From: Spirochaetota bacterium
GTDB taxonomy: Bacteria; Spirochaetota; JAHITG01
Direction of reading: 5' to 3'
NCBI GenBank assembly: GCA_018817865.1
Contig: JAHITG010000407.1
Location: forward strand, 1-12,290
DNA length: 12,290 nucleotides
Positions 1 through 6,871 of the stretch are shown piece after piece (the first letter of the stretch is position 1; each line of letters starts with the position of its first letter). The translations under genes and the position numbers were made by a program. The notes beneath the pieces were generated by a model, which had not been told where the DNA came from, did no database searches, and saw only the letters and a program-made list of their open reading frames with translations.

Positions 1-112
1 CATTCATCTTGTCGCCGAGATGAAATATCCTGGCTAAAACCAGTATCACGATCAAAACACTTATAAAGATAACCGGTTTAACCCATACCTTTTTAGGTTT
101 TACTTCTTTCAT
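1..112 (-). CDS. N-terminal fragment of a membrane protein, possibly TVP38/TMEM64 family (runs off left edge)
   Basis: Only the first 37 codons are in the window. The start ATG at 112 follows a strong AGGAGG ribosome binding site in the 36-base gap after the DUF547 gene, so the two are very likely co-transcribed. The peptide begins MKEVKPKKVWVKP, a short basic stretch, then a hydrophobic segment (about residues 14-27), then ARIFHLGDKMN. A short basic start, one membrane helix and a 'GLGD/HLGD' motif resemble the beginning of TVP38/TMEM64 (DedA-like) membrane proteins, a family I recall near arsenosugar radical SAM clusters. That family call is an inference from a very short piece. What the sequence supports directly is an N-terminally anchored membrane protein downstream of, and probably controlled with, the DUF547 gene. 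Confidence 0.6.
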   Translation of the reverse strand, partial: MKEVKPKKVWVKPVIFISVLIVILVLARIFHLGDKMN

Positions 113-148
113 TTTTTATCCTCCTGAATACTTCATGGTCCCGGATAC

Positions 149-1045
149 TTATTTTGCCTCATTTAAGGTCCAGTCATAATCCAGGTATTCAATATCATAT
201 TCTTCTCTCTCTAATTTTTTTATATCTTCATTATTCAAATATCTGCTCACAAAATTTAAAACAGCATTCTCCTCCTCATTATACTCTTTAAACCTTTCAG
301 ATGTTCCATATTTCCCTATAAAATCCTTTCCGAACCATTTGAAGATCTTTGACAGATAGATCGTCTTCCCTTTATGATCTATCCTGAATTTTTCCTGATT
401 ACCGAAGAATTGCTCAGCCTGATCATCCAGCTGTTCATTTAACCCGACTCCCATAAACGGTTCCCTTCTTAAAGGAGGACACCCGAGTGCGGCACAGACT
501 AAAGCTAAATGGATCCTGGGTTCGTTAAATTTTTTCCGGAGGGTCTGATGCTCAATATCGTTTAACGTCATCTTTCTACCCATAACATCAAACTCGATCT
601 CATCCCAGACACCGGAGATTTGACGTATACTGTTTTTCGGAAACCTGATGGATCCGAAAAATGAAGACTCAATGGGATAATGATCAATGATCGCTTTAAG
701 CGTTAATCCGTTATAGGCATTGATCCAGAAAGCGATCTTTTCCTTCTTACTCCATCCATTATACTTTTTCTCCGGCAGGCTTTTCAATAAGGCTACAAAT
801 GAATCAAGATCTGCTCTATCCTTTTTCAATCCGGAATAAAAAACCATATTCCTTCTATTTAAATGCTTTTTCAGGGCTTTATCATAATCCGAATAATTAA
901 ATCCCTGTTCTTCTGCCCATACATCCGCATGGCTAATAAACATAAATGATAAAATAAGAATAAATATAATAGACGATGGTTTTTCCGGCTTTTCAAACAT
1001 TGGACCGGATCCATGATAACTTGCCCGATTTTTTGATATTTTCAT
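149..1045 (-). CDS. DUF547 domain-containing exported protein
   Basis: A 298-residue protein of the DUF547 family (PF04784), whose biochemical role is not established. The N-terminus carries a hydrophobic stretch (about residues 25-39) ending in a signal-peptidase-like DVWA-EE at 41-46, so the protein is probably exported. Family signatures follow: FWINAYN near 107-112, the LNDIEH motif near 161-166, and VCAALGCPPLR at 183-193 with two cysteines, then YLSKIFKWFGKDF. The chosen start is the ATG preceded by AAGGAGAG. An internal ATG at residue 16 would give a shorter, more typical signal peptide but lacks as good a ribosome binding site. The gene has its own promoter and an inverted-repeat operator at 1066-1119 and leads into the membrane protein gene at the left edge. 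Its position after the arsenosugar genes suggests a link to that cluster, but its operator matches those of the Fe-S/sulfur operons. Confidence 0.88.
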   Translation of the reverse strand: MKISKNRASYHGSGPMFEKPEKPSSIIFILILSFMFISHADVWAEEQGFNYSDYDKALKKHLNRRNMVFYSGLKKDRADLDSFVALLKSLPEKKYNGWSKKEKIAFWINAYNGLTLKAIIDHYPIESSFFGSIRFPKNSIRQISGVWDEIEFDVMGRKMTLNDIEHQTLRKKFNEPRIHLALVCAALGCPPLRREPFMGVGLNEQLDDQAEQFFGNQEKFRIDHKGKTIYLSKIFKWFGKDFIGKYGTSERFKEYNEEENAVLNFVSRYLNNEDIKKLEREEYDIEYLDYDWTLNEAK

Positions 1046-1065
1046 CTGTCTCTCCTTAAAAAACT

Positions 1066-1090
1066 AAATATCACTGCGGGAATGATATTT
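1066..1090 (-). promoter_or_regulatory. Inverted-repeat operator AAATATCA-N9-TGATATTT upstream of the DUF547 gene
   Basis: Perfect 8-base arms at 1066-1073 and 1083-1090 flank a 9-base spacer. The core AATATCA-N9-TGATATT is the same as in the sites at 8553-8579 and 9907-9933. It lies just downstream of the -10 box, its centre 14 bases from the last base of that box (12 in the other two). On the minus strand a T-rich tract follows, so the element could also work as a weak terminator for the arsenosugar genes. Its match in sequence and position to the other two sites favours an operator. Confidence 0.7.
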
Positions 1091-1091
1091 C

Positions 1092-1119
1092 AATATAATG
1101 CACTGCTTTAACAAGTCAA
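1092..1119 (-). promoter_or_regulatory. Sigma70-like promoter of the DUF547/membrane-protein operon
   Basis: Reading the minus strand, TTGACT (1114-1119) is followed by 16 bases and TATATT (1092-1097). The predicted transcription start falls inside the inverted repeat at 1066-1090. Spacing and -10 sequence are identical to the promoters at 8578-8605 and 9881-9908. Confidence 0.7.
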
Positions 1120-1143
1120 ACATGTTCTGCTGAAACACGCCTG

Positions 1144-1821
1144 TTAAAAAAGATCAGATGCAATTTGATCCAGATATTTCATGGTATAAGATCCATTACG
1201 GTCTTTATTACGATTATTATTATACAGGTTCCTCAGATCTTCAAGCGTATCAATATCATGCCATTTTTGTAATAATGAGACACTGTACTTTTCTTTATTA
1301 AATATTCTCATTGTCATTTTAAAGACTTCCGGCGTACTCCAGCGAATCCCCTGAAAGACTTTATTTAAATAATCCTTTTTATTAAATCCTATCAGATAAT
1401 ACCCGCCATCATCAGACGGTCCGATCACGGACTGATGATCGTTCAGGTCCTTAAAAGCCTGAAGTATAATATCAGAAGAAAGGTCCGGCAGATCGCCCCC
1501 GATGATGATGCTCTTTTCATAACCCAGCTTGAAAGCTGACTCAAGAGAGACAGCCATTCTCTCCCCAAGGTCAGCACCCTCTTTCTGGGGGAAGTATCTC
1601 ATTTTTGTTCCCAGCCATCCGCGGACCTTTTCCAAGCTTGTATCAGGAACATAAAAGATCAGGACATCTTTATTTAAAGATCGGAGAAGGGATAGAATAT
1701 CCATAACAAAACAGCGGTAAAGTTCTGATGCCCTTTTTAAACCTATTCTGCTGCCCAGCCTTGTTTTCACTCTTCCCGGTTCTGCATATTTAATAAAAAA
1801 GATAACAGCTTCTTTATCCAT
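1144..1821 (-). CDS. TIGR04282-type arsenosugar biosynthesis transferase (DUF2064 GT-A-like)
   Basis: A 225-residue protein matching the TIGR04282/DUF2064 family of GT-A-fold nucleotidyl- or glycosyltransferase-like proteins found with ArsS. Visible signatures (counted from the ATG) are KYAEPGRVKTRLG at 11-23, a nucleotide-binding start; GGDLPDL at 108-114; the strongly diagnostic GPSDDGGYYLIGF at 134-146; the QGIRWSTPEV segment; and WHDIDTLEDL at 188-197. I chose the ATG at 1821 because family members usually begin only a few residues before the first beta strand. A GTG at 1857 in the same frame would add 12 residues and overlap the arsS stop; neither start has a convincing ribosome binding site. 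The gene lies 22 bases after arsS, or overlaps it by 14 with the GTG start, so translation is probably coupled. It presumably helps attach or modify the sugar moiety; substrate unproven. Confidence 0.88.
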   Translation of the reverse strand: MDKEAVIFFIKYAEPGRVKTRLGSRIGLKRASELYRCFVMDILSLLRSLNKDVLIFYVPDTSLEKVRGWLGTKMRYFPQKEGADLGERMAVSLESAFKLGYEKSIIIGGDLPDLSSDIILQAFKDLNDHQSVIGPSDDGGYYLIGFNKKDYLNKVFQGIRWSTPEVFKMTMRIFNKEKYSVSLLQKWHDIDTLEDLRNLYNNNRNKDRNGSYTMKYLDQIASDLF

Positions 1822-1843
1822 CTTTGGACCGTTACATTTTAAT

Positions 1844-2851
1844 TTAATCCAGGGCACCCTGGCAGGAAGAACCTGAACCGGCTGTACAGCCGTAGCAGTG
1901 ATTGTGGATAACTATATTCCTGTTATTCAGTTTCTCAATATCAAAATCATCCAGGGTGACGCTATCAGGGTCATTCATTCCCAGGTCCAGCATCTGGTTG
2001 AAATCACAATCATACAGCTTACCATCCCAGCTTACGGATACGGTTGTCTTGCACATGACATTCTCAACCGCCTTGGGATTATAAAAACTTACCAGTTCGT
2101 TCAGATAATCATGATAATTGTCAGAATCGATCAGGTATTTCAAATAACGGCCTACCGGCATATTGGTCAGACAGAAGAGGGTATTGAATTCAATATCATA
2201 CTCCTTTTTCAACCGGTTCCTGTACTCATACTCCAAAGCATTCTGATCACCGGGACAGTACGCACCGACCGGATTATGCACCAGGTCCAGGATCAATCCG
2301 GAATCCTGCTTCCCGTAACCTTTACTGTTAAGAAGCTGAAGGACCCGGATGGACTGATCAAAAGCATCTTTCCCTCTCTGCTTATCTGTTCTATCCCTGT
2401 GATAATCGGGTAACGATCCCACCAGCTCTACTTTATTATTAACATAAATATCGATAAACTTTTTGTATTTCAAGTCCATGAGAATAATAAGATTGGAGCG
2501 AACTATAAGACGCTTTCCTAATGCAGAAGCTTCAGTAATAAATCCTTCCAGATAAGGATTCATTTCAGGAGAACCGCCGGTAATATCGATCGTATGTATC
2601 TCGGGAGTCTTTTTTAATATTTCGAGACACTTATTGAAAGTCGCCTCTGTCATCATCTCCACCCTGTTCGGCCCTGCTTCCACGTGGCAGTGCTTACAAG
2701 ACAGATTACATCTCTTTCCCACATTGATCTGAAAGATCTCAACTTGGCTGGCCTGAAGGGGATGCTGTTTCGAACTTTTCAATTTATCCTGAAAATTCTC
2801 CACACCCTCAATGTTGGTTAAAAGGGTTAATTGCTGTTCTGCATTAGTCAT
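1844..2851 (-). CDS. arsS: Arsenosugar biosynthesis radical SAM protein ArsS
   Basis: A 335-residue radical SAM enzyme of the TIGR04167 family. The [4Fe-4S]-binding CxxxCxxC motif is C48-NLS-C52-KH-C55, followed by HVEAGP. The SAM-binding GGSPE lies at 92-96. The Cys-rich tail ends C319-YG-C322-TAGSGSS-C330, typical of the family's C-terminal domain, which in some relatives carries selenocysteine. Here all positions are Cys codons and the gene ends at a normal TAA. Family members are reported to move the 5'-deoxyadenosyl group of SAM onto methylated arsenic, giving the precursor of arsenosugars; the usual partner, the methyltransferase ArsM, is not in this window. The ATG follows an AGGAGA site and lies only 3 bases after the stop of the AhpD-like gene, so the two are co-translated. 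Confidence 0.93.
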   Translation of the reverse strand: MTNAEQQLTLLTNIEGVENFQDKLKSSKQHPLQASQVEIFQINVGKRCNLSCKHCHVEAGPNRVEMMTEATFNKCLEILKKTPEIHTIDITGGSPEMNPYLEGFITEASALGKRLIVRSNLIILMDLKYKKFIDIYVNNKVELVGSLPDYHRDRTDKQRGKDAFDQSIRVLQLLNSKGYGKQDSGLILDLVHNPVGAYCPGDQNALEYEYRNRLKKEYDIEFNTLFCLTNMPVGRYLKYLIDSDNYHDYLNELVSFYNPKAVENVMCKTTVSVSWDGKLYDCDFNQMLDLGMNDPDSVTLDDFDIEKLNNRNIVIHNHCYGCTAGSGSSCQGALD

Positions 2852-2854
2852 CTA

Positions 2855-3190
2855 TTACATCTCCTTTTTTTTAATGATCTTTCTCATTTGAGTGGAATGC
2901 GCCAGGGTAATACCGGCAACCATGGAAGCTCCCACATGAACGGCTTCCATCATTTCATCATTGGACAAGCCTAAAGAGAGACATTTGTTCGTATACGCAT
3001 CAATACAATAGGGGCAATTGTGAGTTACAGCCGTTGTCAAAGCTATTAAAGCCTTTTCCCTCTCAGTCAATTTTCCTGCACCGGTTGAGACCCCGTAATA
3101 TTCAAAAAATTTCTCCCCCTGCAGCGGAGCATACTCGCCTATATTCGGAAAATCAGCCAGATCCTTCTTTTCATAATAATTATCACTCAT
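2855..3190 (-). CDS. AhpD/carboxymuconolactone-decarboxylase-like protein associated with arsenosugar synthesis (TIGR04169-like)
   Basis: A 111-residue single-domain protein of the alkylhydroperoxidase (AhpD)/CMD fold. The redox pair is THN-C59-PY-C62-IDAYTNK-C70, and the C-terminal helix region has AVHVGASMVAGITLAHSTQM. NCBI names this group 'arsenosugar biosynthesis-associated peroxidase-like'. It occurs beside ArsS, and some members use selenocysteine; this one uses Cys. The start is the ATG at 3190, because the GGAGG ribosome binding site sits directly before it; a TTG at 3211 in frame would place that site inside the coding region. It is first in a tight group with arsS (3-base gap). Likely a thiol-dependent redox or protective partner of ArsS; the reaction is not known. 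Confidence 0.88.
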   Translation of the reverse strand: MSDNYYEKKDLADFPNIGEYAPLQGEKFFEYYGVSTGAGKLTEREKALIALTTAVTHNCPYCIDAYTNKCLSLGLSNDEMMEAVHVGASMVAGITLAHSTQMRKIIKKKEM

Positions 3191-3228
3191 ATAACCTCCG
3201 TAATTATACAATAAGTCACTTCACTACT

Positions 3229-3267
3229 ATAATACATATCCAGCAGAGAACTGTAATGTATATTACA
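3229..3267 (-). promoter_or_regulatory. Candidate promoter and imperfect palindrome upstream of the AhpD-like/arsS group
   Basis: On the minus strand TTACAG (3251-3256), 16 bases and TATTAT (3229-3234) form a plausible promoter. A near-palindrome, TGTAAT-GTAT-ATTACA on the plus strand (3252-3267), overlaps the -35 box and could be an operator for an arsenic-responsive or other repressor. No regulator gene for it is visible here. The match is modest and could be chance in AT-rich DNA. Confidence 0.35.
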
Positions 3268-3278
3268 AGATTATTTTT

Positions 3279-3992
3279 TTATTTTTTTTTTCTACTTTTA
3301 TTTAAAGGATAAAATTTTTTTAAAATAAAGGGTGAGCACCCCAGTCCAAATAATATTCCCATCATTTTATTTCTTATCGAGCAGAGGAGGAGACCTTCCT
3401 CCTCCCACCTTCTGGCAGAAGTTATGACCTTATCTTTCAGAATTACTATTTTTTCTCCCTTTTTCTTTATACGTTTCATCAGATCCACATCCTCCATAAT
3501 GGGGATAGGTTTATACTGACCAATAATGTTAAAGAAACTTCTCCTTATGAAGATGGCCTGATCTCCGTATGGTATGCGGGAGAGCCTTGCCCGCCAGGAA
3601 GTCGTTAAAGCCGTCAGTTGTATAAACCAGTTCTTTGAATCCATGCGCAGATCAAACGCACCCGCAGAATATCTTTTGGTCTTCATGACCCTTTCAATAT
3701 TTCCAAAGGCATTATCCGGAAGTCTGGAATCAGCATGCAGAAAAATAAAAATTTCTCCTGTAGAACTATCTGCTCCGGTGTTCATCTGGATAGCACGGCC
3801 TCTTTTAGAAATTTTCTTTATTACTTTCCTGTTTTTAACAGTAGCGATCGTACTGCCTGCGGGCTCTCCGTCAACGACAATGATCTCATAGTCATGTCCC
3901 TTACCGATCTTAAGCAGGTGTTCGATCAAAGGGCCGATCAGATGAGACTCACGGTACACAGGAATAATGACTGAAAATTTAAATTCTTTCAT
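3279..3992 (-). CDS. TIGR04283-type arsenosugar biosynthesis glycosyltransferase (GT2 fold)
   Basis: A 237-residue family 2 (GT-A fold) glycosyltransferase of the TIGR04283 group that accompanies ArsS. It starts with FSVIIPVYRE (residues 6-15), has the donor-binding VVDGEPAGST at 39-48, a DXD-like FLHADSRLP at 84-92, the PYGDQAIFIR segment at 141-150, and the EDVDLMKRI acid motif at 168-176. No transmembrane anchor is evident, but there is a hydrophobic, basic C-terminus. The tail ends in KSRKKK, coded by a run of about ten A residues that could slip in replication or sequencing. It begins 16 bases after cysK with a weak ribosome binding site, so it may be read through from the cysK transcript. 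It presumably transfers a sugar or sugar-derived group during arsenosugar assembly; donor and acceptor are unknown. Confidence 0.88.
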   Translation of the reverse strand: MKEFKFSVIIPVYRESHLIGPLIEHLLKIGKGHDYEIIVVDGEPAGSTIATVKNRKVIKKISKRGRAIQMNTGADSSTGEIFIFLHADSRLPDNAFGNIERVMKTKRYSAGAFDLRMDSKNWFIQLTALTTSWRARLSRIPYGDQAIFIRRSFFNIIGQYKPIPIMEDVDLMKRIKKKGEKIVILKDKVITSARRWEEEGLLLCSIRNKMMGILFGLGCSPFILKKFYPLNKSRKKK

Positions 3993-4008
3993 ATATCTTT
4001 ACAGGCTG

Positions 4009-4932
4009 TCATTCCTCAAACAGGGTCGTACTCAAATACCTTTCTCCGCTGTCAGGCAGGATAACAACGATCAACTTGCCTTTGTACTCCTTTCTCCCGC
4101 TGATCTGGACTGCAGCATGAACAGCGGCTCCTGATGAGATCCCTGCCAGTATCCCCTCATGTTTGGCCAGTCTTCGTGACATCTCAAATGCATCATCATT
4201 TGAAACTTTTACGATCTCATCTATCAAGTCCGTGTTCAGCACATCAGGGATAAATCCTGCACCTATCCCCTGGATCTTATGCGGTCCCGGGTCACCGCCT
4301 GAAAGCACAGCTGAGTCCGCCGGTTCAACAGCAATGACCTTCAGATCAGGTTTTTTCTTCTTTAATACTTCAGAGACACCCGTAATGGTACCGCCTGTCC
4401 CGACTCCGGCTACAAAGACATCGACCTTTCCGTCCGTGTCCTTCCATATCTCCTCGGCAGTTGTTTTTTTATGGATCTCGGGATTAGCCGGATTTTGGAA
4501 CTGCTGAAGGATTATCGAGTTTGCGATCTCCTCTTTTAATTCTTCAGCCCTCCGGATCGCTCCTTTCATCCCTTTTTCACCCGGTGTCAGCTCTAACTGT
4601 GCACCAAAGAGTTTTAATAACTTTCTTCTTTCAATACTCATTGTATCCGGCATTGTAAGGATCAGCTTATATCCTTTTACAGCACTGATAAAAGCCAGCG
4701 CAATACCGGTATTTCCGGATGTCGGTTCGATTATTACCGTATCCTTATTTATCAGGCCCTTCTCCTCAGCATCCTTGATCATTGAAGCACCGATCCGCTC
4801 TTTTACCGAACTAAGGGGGTTAAAGGATTCCAGCTTACCCACGATCTGAGTCTCAGTATCACCCGATATAGATCGTAATCGGACAAGCGGAGTGTTCCCT
4901 ATCAGTTCTATCACATTTTCTGCTATCTTCAT
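4009..4932 (-). CDS. cysK: Cysteine synthase (O-acetylserine sulfhydrylase)
   Basis: A 307-residue fold-type II PLP enzyme that makes cysteine from O-acetylserine and sulfide. Landmarks are IGNTPLVRL at 11-19; the PLP-binding lysine K44 within NPLSSVKERIG; the substrate loop TSGNTG at 71-76; the phosphate-binding GVGTGGT at 176-182; and GISSGAAV near the end. Length is typical of CysK. The ATG follows TAACCTCC read in reverse, that is a GGAGG site. It lies 124 bases after metY and 16 bases before the arsenosugar glycosyltransferase, an uncommon neighbour. An upstream regulator resembling CymR, which in Firmicutes binds CysK, makes a second, regulatory role worth considering. CysK and CysM are hard to tell apart by eye; CysK fits best because of the motifs and length. 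Confidence 0.93.
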   Translation of the reverse strand: MKIAENVIELIGNTPLVRLRSISGDTETQIVGKLESFNPLSSVKERIGASMIKDAEEKGLINKDTVIIEPTSGNTGIALAFISAVKGYKLILTMPDTMSIERRKLLKLFGAQLELTPGEKGMKGAIRRAEELKEEIANSIILQQFQNPANPEIHKKTTAEEIWKDTDGKVDVFVAGVGTGGTITGVSEVLKKKKPDLKVIAVEPADSAVLSGGDPGPHKIQGIGAGFIPDVLNTDLIDEIVKVSNDDAFEMSRRLAKHEGILAGISSGAAVHAAVQISGRKEYKGKLIVVILPDSGERYLSTTLFEE

Positions 4933-5056
4933 ATATAACCTCCTGTAAAGAGTCTAGAAGTCTAAAAGTAATAACAACTTAAAAAATCCTAAAATCTCTT
5001 TCATCTTATTATAAATATATGAATATACCTAAATATATTCCATGGCATCATAAAAA
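4933..5056 (-). other. metY-cysK intergenic region with a short inverted repeat
   Basis: The 124 bases between metY and cysK are AT-rich. They contain GAATATA-N6-TATATTC (5021-5040) and a direct repeat AGTCTA-GA-AGTCTA near 4950. A TATAAT-like -10 can be found on the minus strand but has no good -35. The region may hold a weak cysK promoter or attenuation site; nothing in it is decisive. The operators seen upstream of either Rrf2 gene do not recur here. Confidence 0.3.
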
Positions 5057-6352
5057 CTACTCATGGGCTTTTTTCAGACCGTTCTCAAGGGCTGAAATGA
5101 TGTCATCTATATTCTCAATTCCAATGGAAAGCCGTACCAGGTCCGGAGTCAGGCCTCCCTTTTTCTGATCTTCTTCACTCAACTGTGAATGAGTTGTACT
5201 TGACGGATGTATGATCAGGCTCTTTGCATCTCCTACATTGGCCAGATGAGAAAAGAGTTCAATATTGTTGATCAGTTTTACCGCAGCATCATATCCCCCG
5301 TTAATACCAAATACCACCATTCCTCCAAAACCCTTTTTCAAATATTTACCGGCAACCGGATAAGCCGGATCACTCTTTAATCCCGGATACCGCACCCATT
5401 TCACATGTTTATGTTTCTTAAGATATTCCGCTACGGCAAGGGCATTCTCGCTGTGTCTCTGCATTCGCAAGGCCAGGGTCTCAAGTCCCTGAAGAAAGAT
5501 CCATGCGTTATCCGGAGATATTGCCGCACCAAGATTCCGCAGAGGGACCAGCCTCATCCTTAATATAAAAGCCAGAGGATTTAAGTCTCCCAGATCATGC
5601 GCAAATCGTAATCCATGGTAACCGCCGTCCGGTTCGTTGTACAAACTGAATTTTTTATCCGTCCAGTCGAATTTGCCGGAATCAACAACTATTCCCCCGA
5701 TACCGGTACCATGTCCGCCGATCCATTTTGTCAGGGAATGCACTACAATATCAGCACCATGCTCTATCGGATTAAAGAGATAAGGTGTTGTAAAAGTTGA
5801 ATCGATTATCAAAGGCAGATGATGCTTTTTAGCGATCTTGGATATTACATCAATATCGATAAAATCCAGAACAGGATTTCCTATACCCTCAATAAAAAGT
5901 GCCCTTGTTCTTTCATTAATGGCTTTCTCAAACTCTTCGGGCTTATCATGAGGAACAAATTTAACATTGATCCCGAACTGGGGAAGAATGGAGTCGAACA
6001 TGGTATAAGTTCCGCCATACAGGTTATTGGCAGAAACGATCTCATCTCCCTGGCGGGCAATATTGATAATAGAATAGAAGATCGCTGATGTACCTGAAGC
6101 AAGGGCCAACGCTGCAGCCCCTCCCTCCAGAGCAGCTATCCTCTTTTCAAGTACATCCTGCGTCGGGTTCATGATCCTGGTGTAGATATTACCGAGTTCT
6201 TTTAAACTGAAAAGATTGGCCGCATGCTCGGTATTGTTAAAAAGGTACGATGTGGTCCGATAAACCGGAACGGCACGCGAAAGGCTCACCGGATCAGGTT
6301 CATAGCCGGCATGCAGTGCCAGCGTTTCTAACTTGAATTTGTTATTTTTCAT
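5057..6352 (-). CDS. metY: O-acetylhomoserine sulfhydrylase / aminocarboxypropyltransferase
   Basis: A 431-residue Cys/Met-metabolism PLP enzyme (PF01053). The N-terminus TLALHAGYEPDP and AVPVYRTTSYLF are typical of the MetY branch, as is the length of about 430 residues. YTRIMNPTQDVLEKR lies at 57-71, the PLP-phosphate segment ASGTSA at 85-90, and D184 pairs with the cofactor ring. The PLP lysine is K209 in HSLTKWIGGHGTGIGG, the H-G-T-G pattern of OAH sulfhydrylases. It joins O-acetylhomoserine with sulfide (or a sulfur donor) to give homocysteine. In some bacteria MetY homologues use a protein thiocarboxylate as donor, which is notable because a sulfur carrier and its E1 enzyme lie at 8779-9808. 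It starts 35 bases after the CymR-like gene with an AGGAGG site, so it belongs to that operon. Confidence 0.93.
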   Translation of the reverse strand: MKNNKFKLETLALHAGYEPDPVSLSRAVPVYRTTSYLFNNTEHAANLFSLKELGNIYTRIMNPTQDVLEKRIAALEGGAAALALASGTSAIFYSIINIARQGDEIVSANNLYGGTYTMFDSILPQFGINVKFVPHDKPEEFEKAINERTRALFIEGIGNPVLDFIDIDVISKIAKKHHLPLIIDSTFTTPYLFNPIEHGADIVVHSLTKWIGGHGTGIGGIVVDSGKFDWTDKKFSLYNEPDGGYHGLRFAHDLGDLNPLAFILRMRLVPLRNLGAAISPDNAWIFLQGLETLALRMQRHSENALAVAEYLKKHKHVKWVRYPGLKSDPAYPVAGKYLKKGFGGMVVFGINGGYDAAVKLINNIELFSHLANVGDAKSLIIHPSSTTHSQLSEEDQKKGGLTPDLVRLSIGIENIDDIISALENGLKKAHE

Positions 6353-6387
6353 TGTACTTCCTCCTGTAAAAAAAATTATTTATGTAT

Positions 6388-6801
6388 TTAAATGTGGTAA
6401 ATAACATTTTTCTTAATTGACTGCCTGAGATTTAAAAGGTCCTCAAGCGAATGATTCAAGGACTCTTTAATTTTATCTTCCGTTTCTGTCCAGAAACGGT
6501 TTAATGTATCGGATGTTACAGAAGTATTGACCAGGTCCAATTCACCTTCCAGAACAGTTAATACTTCCAGGATGTTTATCTGCCCGGGTGATTTAGACAA
6601 TGCATAGCCTCCTTTCTTACCGCGAAAACTCTTAACATATCCATGGTTTTTAAGACGAAGCAGCAGCTGTTCCAGGTAGTTTTGCGGGATGGACTGGGCA
6701 TCAGCTATATCTTTTATCTGCACTGTCTCGCTGTTGTAATGAAGTGCCAGCTCAAATAATGCTGCTATACTGTAATAACCTTTGGACGATATATTAAGCA
6801 T
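6388..6801 (-). CDS. Rrf2-family regulator without cysteines, CymR-like, probably of cysteine/methionine synthesis
   Basis: A 137-residue Rrf2 winged-helix regulator. The DNA-binding part is recognised by SSKGYYSIAALFELAL at 5-20, IKDIADAQSIPQNYLEQLL at 29-47, and RGKKGGYAL at 60-68, followed by the usual NILEVLTVLEG. The protein has no cysteine at all, so it cannot bind an Fe-S cluster through Cys ligands. The C-terminal half (FW near 103-104, SLEDLL at 118-123) resembles CymR of Firmicutes, which represses cysteine genes when bound to CysK. It ends YHI; as I recall, CymR ends FYI, and the C-terminal Ile of serine acetyltransferase is what enters the CysK active site. It leads an operon with metY and probably cysK, so a role as cysteine-status repressor is likely. 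Its own promoter has a palindrome at 6817-6846. Confidence 0.85.
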   Translation of the reverse strand: MLNISSKGYYSIAALFELALHYNSETVQIKDIADAQSIPQNYLEQLLLRLKNHGYVKSFRGKKGGYALSKSPGQINILEVLTVLEGELDLVNTSVTSDTLNRFWTETEDKIKESLNHSLEDLLNLRQSIKKNVIYHI

Positions 6802-6816
6802 TTTGCTCCTCCTGTT

Positions 6817-6846
6817 ACTTGACTAAATCAATCAAGTTAGTCAAGT
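6817..6846 (-). promoter_or_regulatory. Palindromic operator ACTTGACTAA-N10-TTAGTCAAGT of the CymR-like regulator gene
   Basis: Perfect 10-base arms (6817-6826 and 6837-6846) with a 10-base spacer lie between the -10 box and the ribosome binding site of the Rrf2 gene. A third copy of the half-site, AGTCAAGT, occurs at 6866-6873 over the -35 box, exactly 27 bases from the copy at 6839-6846. The arrangement fits autorepression by the Rrf2 protein encoded just downstream. Confidence 0.75.
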
Positions 6847-6871
6847 ATATACACTAAAAATAAAAAGTCAA
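6844..6871 (-). promoter_or_regulatory. Sigma70-like promoter of the rrf2-metY(-cysK) operon
   Basis: On the minus strand TTGACT (6866-6871), 16 bases, and TATACT (6844-6849). The predicted start of transcription falls within the palindrome at 6817-6846. Confidence 0.7.

Noticed and set aside
1066..1090. Reading the dyad before the DUF547 gene only as a terminator of the arsenosugar genes
   Set aside because: It shares core sequence, spacer length and position relative to a -10 box with two other promoters, which a terminator would not; a dual role remains possible.
1898..2413. 171-codon open frame on the plus strand opposite arsS
   Set aside because: It is the complement of a strongly conserved radical SAM gene and its translation, rich in Ile and Val, matches no family; it is a shadow frame.
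1844..3190. Selenocysteine in ArsS or the AhpD-like protein, as in some relatives
   Set aside because: The motif positions are all Cys codons and neither gene contains an in-frame TGA; both end at normal TAA stops.
3191..3211. Upstream TTG start adding seven residues to the AhpD-like protein
   Set aside because: The GGAGG ribosome binding site would lie inside that extension; the ATG at 3190 is correctly spaced from it.
5021..5040. GAATATA-N6-TATATTC before cysK as an operator of one of the two Rrf2 proteins
   Set aside because: It matches neither Rrf2 operator in the window, and short AT dyads are common in such DNA; kept only as a note on the intergenic region.
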